Assembly (NCBI GenBank): GCA_054601695.1
Contig: BAAHQB010000002.1
Span: 1,240,001 to 1,304,000, forward strand
Length of the DNA stretch: 64,000 nucleotides
DNA from: Amorphochlora amoebiformis
Lineage: Eukaryota > Cercozoa > Chlorarachniophyceae
Reading direction: 5' to 3'
The position numbers and the translations under genes are program-made. The notes beneath the pieces are model-generated. The model searched no databases. It was not told the origin of the DNA and was given only the letters and a program-made list of their open reading frames with translations. The first letter of the stretch is position 1. Every line of letters begins with the position of its first letter. Below are positions 1 through 64,000 of this stretch, one piece after another.

Positions 1-134
1 ACTGAACGACTATGACACGACGATGCGAGACGGAGGCGGAGTTGGAGGCGAAGCCGGAGCCGGATATATATCACATATACACCAAATATCACCAAATGCT
101 ACATATTTTCAGACAATATATACACACACACACG

Positions 135-173
<39 letters not shown>

Positions 174-1110
174 TTGTGTGTATACGACGATTATCTAGAT
201 TATATACTATATATAATACATGTATAATTATACTAGTTATGATATAATGGCACGTCAGTATTCATTTCAATATGCGTACGTACGCATTGCGCAGTTTACG
301 TACACCCACCAGACTCAGAATCATACGCACCGTACGTACGGACGTATACACAATACGAACACGCAATACCTAGATACGTACGAACACGCAATACGAACAT
401 GCAGTACGCGCGCAATACGAACACGTAGAGTATACGTAATGTAGCTTATGATGTGAACGGTTGTGGAACAACTTGTACCTTAATATTACTCTAGTATTAC
501 GTACACCCACCAGACTCAGAATCATACGCACCGTACGTACGGACGTATACACAATACGAACACGCAATACCTAGATACGTACGAACATGCAATACGAACA
601 TGCAGTACGCGCGCAATACGAACACGTAGAGTATACGTAATGTAAGTTATGATGTGAACGGTTGTGGAACAACTTGTACCTTAATATTACTCTAGTATTA
701 CGTCTGCTATATCAATACAGTGCATGTGCTGACAGTGTAAGTTCCAAAATTAGTACATACTACTGCATGCACCCGAGTAATATTCGGTGATGGTAGTTAT
801 CATCCCTATTTGACGCAGTGCGATCACAATATGATAGGAATGCTGTATACGTACGCGTATGTATCAAGATTGACGATCTGTATTTGAATTTTACACTGTC
901 GGCTGTCAATGCTGCTATGCCTCTGCTAGAATACTAAGTTTTCGATGCCTAATAACTGTCATCATGACCGAGTGTATGCTCCAATAATTTTAAAATGAAA
1001 GTGAATGATTGTTAATATGCCGAAGTTATACTAACATATTACCAATAACGTTTCGTTAATTAGTACTATATGTATACAATTATATATATATATTTTAATA
1101 TATATATACA

Positions 1111-1152
<42 letters not shown>

Positions 1153-1218
1153 CACACACACACACATATATATATACACATATATATAGAATATATATAT
1201 ATATATATATATTCGTAT

Positions 1219-1252
<34 letters not shown>

Positions 1253-1487
1253 ATTTATATATGTATAATTATATACATATATATATAGTACGTATTATTC
1301 CAAACTTAGAATATACTTAAAAATTTAAATTCTCTCTTTTGAGAAAATGAAAGTTAACATACATCTGCTAAGTCTTAACTCTTCTGGTGGACGACTTAGT
1401 TTAGCTCGTGACAACTTTGCTCTCTTGATGGTTGAGGAGCAGAGCAAAACAAATAGGTATCACCGGGAAGGCGTTGGAAACCTTCAG
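1..1487. other. 3' flank of gene A, no gene recognised
   Basis: This stretch lies downstream of the gene A stop codon. It holds a (CA)n/(TA)n block near 120-175, a 201-bp tandem duplication (about 299-702), single-copy AT-rich sequence from about 703 to 1070, and (TA)n blocks at about 1080-1285. The open frames here either fall in the tandem duplication or are microsatellite. I see no splice-flanked coding island. Confidence 0.6.
299..702. repeat. 201-bp tandem duplication, two copies
   Basis: Two near-identical copies lie side by side (about 301-501 and 502-702). Both start at a shared TACACCCACCAGAC and end at a shared CTCTAGTATTACG. Only a few bases differ, for example TGTAGCTTA against TGTAAGTTA. 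Each copy carries internal short repeats of the type AATACGAACACGC. The near identity points to a recent duplication. Confidence 0.9.
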
Positions 1488-55740
<54,253 letters not shown>

Positions 55741-56624
55741 AATTCAAACCATTGTTTCCTCGTATTTCGTTGAGGCTCGAATCAATATCTAGAATATTTC
55801 AACGTTTCAAGTTGACCAAGCGAAATGAGTACCGAAGTTAATAAACATCTTATCACTATTGTCAAGTCGCGTGTTGATAAGTCACGAGCTCTCTTAATCA
55901 TTTGATATCGATGGCTGGAACGTCAATGGAAATTTTGGCTGAATGCACATGAATGTGGGCGATGTGCTTTTAAGTTACGAATTCGAATATTACAGCGATG
56001 AAAATTCTGGAGTCCCTGGACTAAACTTTAAATCTCATAAGTGAAATATATTTGAGCATACAGTTAGTGATAGTCTGGTTAGACTAGTTAGATGCGCTAT
56101 CATTATCTCTTGGGCCCGTGTACACGTGACCTTTCTAGCCTTTGTTCCGGATCTTAATCTAGTAATGGCAATCAAGACTATTCGTACGTCGGTATTAAAC
56201 TAGGTTGATCGGTTGAAAAAAAATCGGATCATTATGATTTGATTTTTCTACTAGAGTGACCTTGGATAGGTGTGACATTGTTCTAGTACTAGTAGTAATT
56301 TAATGATTACGTTTCTAGTGAACACTGGTCGTAAGTTCTAGGTGAATCACGATATCATATGATGATACAATTTAACGAGCGTTCAGACTATCTCTAAAAT
56401 TAATCTCGGTAGTCCCTACGCAGTGTTCATCATCGGAATGGGCTCCGCGTCCATTTCCTGTAGGATGTATTTTGCATTTGCACGCACACATTTAAATATA
56501 CTCAAGTGGGGATGTATGCTGTAGTTCATGGACATGCACATAAATAAATGTAAGTGCTAAAATAAAGTATTACATACATACATTACATGCTACATAATTC
56601 ATGTGCAAATTAAACACATGCACA
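55741..56624. other. Convergent intergenic region
   Basis: An 884-bp gap between the stop codons of gene B and the LU7TM gene. It is mostly single-copy and nearly free of microsatellite. A polyadenylation-like AATAAA at 55840-55845 would serve gene B. I see no coding island in it. Confidence 0.6.
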
Positions 56625-56896
56625 TTACATAGCTAGGTGTATTACATCTCCTGTATCGTCCACTCCAATTTTCATGAACGAATTTCGCCTGTGGTGATAT
56701 ATGAATATGTACATATACACGTACACATTTTGCACATATACGAATGTGAAATGTACAAATGTATGTAAAGAATATACATAAATTTTAAACATATGTTTTC
56801 CATTTTTATATATGTATTTATATATATGTATGCATACATATCAATTCATGGAAGCATGTGATTGAACATATATATATATATATGTATATATATATA

Positions 56897-56928
<32 letters not shown>

Positions 56929-56932
56929 ACAC

Positions 56933-56970
<38 letters not shown>

Positions 56971-57032
56971 ATTTCTATATACATATATTTAGTATAAACA
57001 CACACATATATATTTATATGTACATATATATA

Positions 57033-57084
<52 letters not shown>

Positions 57085-58213
57085 GTACTTAACATCATAT
57101 ATATGTCGATATGTGTATATATTACATCTTTGCATATATACATGTATATATATGTATATATGTATACATATATATATGTGTATATATATGTATATATGTA
57201 TATATATGTATTATGTGTATATATATAACATACACATACATGCATGCATACAAGCAACTTCGCTTCACACTACACATATATGTATAATATATACAATGTA
57301 TATACATAAATATATATTCATATATATATATATATATATATAAATATATATATACATATATATCAAAAAAAAATATAATATATTTAAATAAACTATTTAT
57401 AATGTATGCATACGTATATATAAATATAAACATATACATAAATGAAAAATAATTGTGTGTGTGTGCTTTTGTATAAACGTTCCATCTATGAATAATTATG
57501 AACCCTTGCGGTCGGAAGATCCATCCAGTCCCAACGTAGAAGAAGAGTGAGGTTGCCTGTTAGAGGATTCGACTCAGCTGGGGTCTAGGATTACAGCTCG
57601 CGAAGGAGTCATGTTACGATATCTTTCTTTTCCTCACACAAACTCTCTCTCCCTCACACTAAACTCTCTATCCCTCACACTAAACTAATTCTAACTCAGA
57701 AATATCACTCCCCACCCCACCAAGGGGAAGCGTAGGGACAAAGGTCAGGAGAACGAGAGAGAAAGAAGTGGGAGAGACAGAGCGAAAAAGGAAAACTACA
57801 ACATGAGAATGTATAATGGATACAGGAAACTTGAGAGAGATTCCATTACCTCAGAGAACACGTTAGCTAGCCAGGTGTATCTGGGAATGCATATGTATGT
57901 TATATAATATACATATATATATATATATATATATATCATATTTTCAAAATTTTACATACATACATGATATATATAATAGATATATATATATACATATACA
58001 CACATATATATATATATATGTATATGTATATGTATATATAAATATTTCAGAAACATGTTTATATGCAATATACGAAAACACGCGCACACACACAAATATA
58101 TATATATATATATATGTATAAATATACATATATATGTATGTATATATGTATATGTAAATATACATATGTATGTATATATACATATTATACGTGTGTACAT
58201 GCACTTAATGATA

Positions 58214-58265
<52 letters not shown>

Positions 58266-58898
58266 GTAAACTTATAATGCGTGATTACTCGAATGGTAGG
58301 CAAGCGTCAAGTAAGAAGACTACGACTCTTGTAATGTAGATATAAGCCACAACCACGCCGTAAAAGTTGCTAGTAAAATAGAAATATAGATTTGATATAT
58401 ATACATATATATATATATATATATCTATATATGTACATACATATATATGTAGATATGTACATAAATTTATATATCACATATACATACATATACACAACCA
58501 CATACATCCACACACACGCAACGCACTTTCTCTCTTTGTTCTCTCTCAATTTAAGCTAATACATATATATATATATGTTATTTTTATTATGTACAAATAT
58601 ATACCAACATGTGGATTTTAATTAAGTACATATAGGAAAACATATATGAATACCGGAACTGCTTGAGTCTATCAGCATCCCTTGCGGCCTTACCATCTCT
58701 TTCTGCAGACTGATAAAAATTTAGCATTTACGTGTGTATAGCATACATATTTGTGGACCTTCATACATATATGTTCTTCAGAGTTTTTTAAACATGAGTA
58801 GATATATTTGCGTTTCGGTTCGAAAACATATGTATATACATACATATATGTATATTACATATATATATATATATGTATATATACACACACACACATAT

Positions 58899-58979
<81 letters not shown>

Positions 58980-59044
58980 CACATGCACACACACACAAAC
59001 TAAACATAAGTATGTCTATTTGTACAGAATTATTCTTATATATG

Positions 59045-59082
<38 letters not shown>

Positions 59083-59148
59083 TGTATGTATAACATATAT
59101 ATTATGTACATATATTCATATGTACATACATTGGTGTTGTTGTTACAA

Positions 59149-59182
<34 letters not shown>

Positions 59183-59805
59183 GATATATGTGTATATGTA
59201 CATTTACATATTATATTTATCACCGCTGAGAGAGCGCGAATAGACCAGACGATAGGCAATATGATCGCGCAACAACAGAGCATGTCCAGTAAATGCAATA
59301 GGTCTCGCCATGTCAGCCAGCCTTGCATACATATTCAAAAAATGATTATTTACATAACACATACAATGCACATATTACTGTACACAATAGTATATATTAT
59401 GTTTTATTCATATATATATATATATATATTTATATGTATACGTATATACATTGTATATTATATATATATATATATTATATATATATGTATATATAATATG
59501 AATATAAAATATACATATATATGTCTATATATGGATATATATATATATATAATACATATATTTATATTTTATTATATATATATATATATATATTATAAAT
59601 ATGTATTTTTATACATATATATTGGATACGTATTATGCGTACATATGTAAACATGCTCTATATATACACACACACACATATATTTATATATATATATATA
59701 TATATATATAAATATGTATATATTTTTATATATGAATAAATTATGTCGAATTTGATCATATGACATACATATATATATATATATATATTATACATACATA
59801 TACAC

Positions 59806-59868
<63 letters not shown>

Positions 59869-59958
59869 ATATATATATATATATATGTATCTACACTAAT
59901 ATTATATCTATAGTATACATACATAAGTATTACATATAGGTACATAAATAGAAATATA

Positions 59959-59998
<40 letters not shown>

Positions 59999-60151
59999 CA
60001 TACAAATATGAAATACATATATATATATGTATGTATATGTATATATATATATATATATATATTCATTTTTTATATAGATATAGATATATAAGTATATTAT
60101 ATAATATATATATATTTATATATATATTATATATATATATATATATATAAT

Positions 60152-60210
<59 letters not shown>

Positions 60211-60224
60211 ATATACATACATAC

Positions 60225-60279
<55 letters not shown>

Positions 60280-61166
60280 ATATGTATGTTGCCTACATAC
60301 ATAAATAGAATATATATACACATATGTATATACATATATATATATATGTATATATGTATATATATATATATATACATATATTATGTAGAGCAGGATTCGA
60401 ATCGGTCTGAATCTTATGTACAAATATTTACATAATTATATATATGTATGTATATATATATATATAATATATATATATATATATTATACATATATATATA
60501 CATATACATATATATATATATAGGTACAGTTTTGAAAAGTAGATTGGAACCGATGTGTATCTCATATACACACATACATGTATGTATTGTACAATATCAC
60601 CTATTGCCCCCGGAGCAGTCTCGTCAAGCATAACCATAGCAACGTTCACGAGAGCTTGTACCACAATTACCACCAACATAATCTGATCAACCAATTATCG
60701 AAAATTCACATCAAGCCATGACCGGCGGGGGGGGGGGTTTGGGTCGGTGGTTTTCACCCTTCATCAGTCTGTCACCCCCTCTTCCCTCTCCATTTCCTAT
60801 CCACCGATCTCACGCTCATGCTCTCGTCTCGAATTTCTCATTTCGCTCCCTCCTGTGTCGATGCCTCATGTGTATGTGTATATCTTCATTTTCTCGAATC
60901 TCTATCCCATTACACATTCTCTCGTTCTGGTTGGCAGGTTCTACCTGCTTATCTTGCTCCGTGAGATACGGCTTGAGGTAAGACCAGCCCGTGCCGATTA
61001 GGACGATGACCATAAATAGGAGCATGCCTTGAAGGTTATGTATGATTTTGGTTTGAGTGAGAGTGCATATGTGTTTATATGTATGTGTGTATGGATACGT
61101 ACTTATAGTATACATATATATATATATATATATATACATCGTATCTACATATATATTATTTATATA

Positions 61167-61211
<45 letters not shown>

Positions 61212-61315
61212 CAGAAGTTACCTTTGAGGAAGGAGAATATGTAGAAAGCGATATTCCACCCATGGGGACGCCCAGTAGTCTTTAGCCACTGAGGGATGTA
61301 TTTATAACACACACG

Positions 61316-61350
<35 letters not shown>

Positions 61351-61755
61351 TATAATAATATATGCACATAAAGAACATATACATATTAGTATACATAAGT
61401 GTATCCGAGTGTATTTTGCTGTTGTGTATTTGAAAATCTTGTTAAAATGCATTTTCAAAATATAAATATAAAACATACATGTATATACTACATATGTTAT
61501 TGCATATGTACATATGTACAATATACATGTACACATAAGTAGTTATATAGATATTATGAACATTTGTGTGGTGGAGTGTACATGATATTCGAACGCCTCT
61601 GAGAACAGTGTGCACGCCTTAAACAGCACCACGAGAGCCATTAAAAGGTGGATCGAGACCACGTACTATATGTATAAACATATAATTATACATATATATA
61701 TATATATATATTATAAACATATAAAAATTTAACATATATATATATATTTATCTAT

Positions 61756-61787
<32 letters not shown>

Positions 61788-61814
61788 GTATATGGATATA
61801 GATATGTATATCTA

Positions 61815-61845
<31 letters not shown>

Positions 61846-61881
61846 CATGGATAGATATATGTACATCTAAATATATAAATA

Positions 61882-61924
<43 letters not shown>

Positions 61925-61992
61925 ATATATATTATACGGGTATATATTATATATATATATATATGTGCATATTCATATATATATATATATAC

Positions 61993-62071
<79 letters not shown>

Positions 62072-62241
62072 ACATATAAATGTATTATATATTTAGATGT
62101 ACATATATCTATACACAAACATATATATATATATATATATATGAATATACACATATATATATTTATCTATAATATATATATATATATATATATTATACTT
62201 ATATATATATATACACACATATACATATATGTATATGTAAG

Positions 62242-62296
<55 letters not shown>

Positions 62297-62299
62297 GTG

Positions 62300-62343
<44 letters not shown>

Positions 62344-62344
62344 A

Positions 62345-62377
<33 letters not shown>

Positions 62378-62825
62378 TGTATATTTTATGAACACACACA
62401 CGAACACATTCACAGGCACACAATACACATAGGTATGACCATGTATGCTTATATAGTTCAATATACACAGCATATATCATACAATAAGCATATGCATTTG
62501 ATAAAAACCTGTTTGTTTCTAAAGAGATAGACGATCCAAAACACAAACGAAGCGAAGAACGCGACTAAAAGAAGAATTGTGAGCTAATCACCCTACTCTA
62601 ATGAAGGGTGAGTATCACCACGACATGCAAATGCCCATATGTATAGCATACCTACATTTTTAGATATTCATATCTGTCATATGCTGCATATATATATACA
62701 TATATATATATATATTATTTTTATTACATATATATAAAGTACATACATACATAGATAACATATATTGTATAAAATATATACATATGCAAGTATCATTTAT
62801 GTTTAAACATAGAGAAATGTCTGCG

Positions 62826-62857
<32 letters not shown>

Positions 62858-63990
62858 ATATATATATATATATATATATATATGTACGTAATTAAATATA
62901 TTCTCATACTTTTTTGTGTTTTACATGTTATACAGATGATATATATATATATATATATATATATAACAGCACATTTTATCTTAAAAATATATAATGTAAC
63001 TGGATCTAGGTACCGCATAGGAATCCATAGAGGCTCGGAAGAATCGCTTTTCCGGCGGGTAGATAGACCTTTTCCGCCTAAGATAGGGTAATGAATTATT
63101 GGGACTTAATATGGGACAGGTTACGTCCCACGCAGTCAAGCGGTTACGCTACAATGTAAGAGGCTAGTAAGTAGCTAAAGATGATTTGGTGCAGGTTTAG
63201 GCCCTCAATCGTGACCACGCACGGTGACGAGGGGGGGAAAAATCATGTCAATACCCCAAAAGTGTTGTACTGGACGAGCTCCAGATCAAACCCGACGTGC
63301 GTGCCAGTGAGCTGGGTTTGCGATTAGTGCATCGGTGTGGGCAAGTTTAGCGACCGATGAGGGGTAAGGAGATCAGAAAGGCGGGGAAACTGGGGTGGGA
63401 AGGGGAAGGGAAGATGGACTTACGCAATTTGAGAAGTACAGGTGGTAGCTGCCGGGGTTTTCGATGACGATCTTCTTGTGTAGCATCTCTTTTTGATTTG
63501 TGATAACATTGTAAGGGATCTTGATGATCATATCCTAGAGGTTTAGCGGATGAGTAAGAGAGTGGTGGTTTTAGGGTTTCGATGGGCATAAATTTACGTT
63601 ATCTCCAATATTGTCCTCCGTCTTGTGGAAGCATGTACTGAGAAGATTTCGATGGTATGAGATCAGAAAGCGATATTACATTGTATTGTATGAAAATTGT
63701 GGTCATTCCTACTCAGTGGTTCCCTCCTCGAGCCGTACCCCGCCTGCCTTGGTGCTCTGCAGGATAAATACTAGGTTCCCTGAAACCAAACCCAACTGTC
63801 AGATGTTTTTCTAAGGGCTTCTGTATCCCCTCCAGCTTATTTAGTACAGTTTGGGTAAAGGGTTCATCTACACGTCTCTAGGTAAATATATCCTCGTAGT
63901 AGTCACACCATCTGTGTGGTCCGAGTTGTACTCCTTCTTGTGGGACGAAGGCACCAGCAGAACGAAGTCCTTCAGGGTGAATTCAAATAC
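56625..63990 (-). CDS. GPR107/GPR108-like seven-transmembrane (LU7TM) protein, 3' part, 17 exons
   Basis: Exons: 63990-63909, 63779-63713, 63637-63598, 63534-63424, 63311-63255, 63077-63014, 62564-62509, 61665-61582, 61288-61222, 61027-60945, 60682-60601, 59321-59224, 58709-58654, 58369-58289, 57880-57850, 57556-57504, 56688-56625. They give 391 residues plus TAA. The 5' end, with the expected signal peptide, lies beyond the window. The lumenal part ends with [13 protein letters not shown]. The seven-span part matches human GPR107 piece by piece: [62 protein letters not shown], then a short loop and [18 protein letters not shown]. Members act in the Golgi and endosomal system. The last exon is chosen because the phase closes and it ends in a stop; it is less certain than the rest. 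Confidence 0.9.
62307..62342. repeat. (TAA)n trinucleotide run in the LU7TM gene
   Basis: About twelve TAA units lie in the intron between the exons at 62564-62509 and 61665-61582. Similar TAA/TTA runs occur in gene A introns at about 7047-7081, 20441-20465 and 20689-20729. They are intronic in every case. Confidence 0.9.
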
Positions 63991-64000
63991 CTAGATCATC

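Overview
The window is nuclear DNA of an intron-dense eukaryote. Single-copy islands of balanced base composition sit in a sea of (TA)n, (CA)n and (TAA)n microsatellites. Almost all long open frames that read as runs of I and Y are translations of these microsatellites, not genes. Joining short islands by their splice sites (GT-AG, with two good GC-AG cases) and keeping codon phase gives three genes. The standard code fits (TAG and TAA stops, no in-frame TGA). The species is not identified; an alga or other protist is my guess.

Layout: (1) 1-1487, 3' flank with a 201-bp tandem duplication. (2) 34368 down to 1488 (minus), gene A: 52 exons, 1,224 codons. (3) 34369-36372, a 2-kb divergent intergenic region. 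(4) 36373-55740 (plus), gene B: 51 exons, 1,227 codons. (5) 55741-56624, a convergent intergenic region. (6) 63990 down to 56625 (minus), the 3' 17 exons of a GPR107/GPR108-type seven-membrane-span protein whose 5' end lies beyond the window.

Genes A and B are head-to-head paralogues. Every exon of one has its partner in the other, in the same order and phase, apart from one intron that is present only in A. Both encode the same unusual chain: a signal peptide, a GT23/NodZ-like fucosyltransferase domain, a variable linker, a DUF3431-like domain, a Cys-containing linker, and a GT10 (alpha-1,3-fucosyltransferase type) domain at the C terminus. No stop separates the domains in either copy, so each is read as one three-domain secretory-pathway enzyme rather than three genes. 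Gene A is longer (33 kb against 19 kb) only because its introns hold more AT microsatellite.

The biological reading is inference: an inverted duplication of a multi-domain glycan-building (probably fucosylating) enzyme, next to a Golgi-type LU7TM membrane protein. The exon models come from manual translation. All exon phases close and both totals are multiples of three, but no transcript evidence was available.
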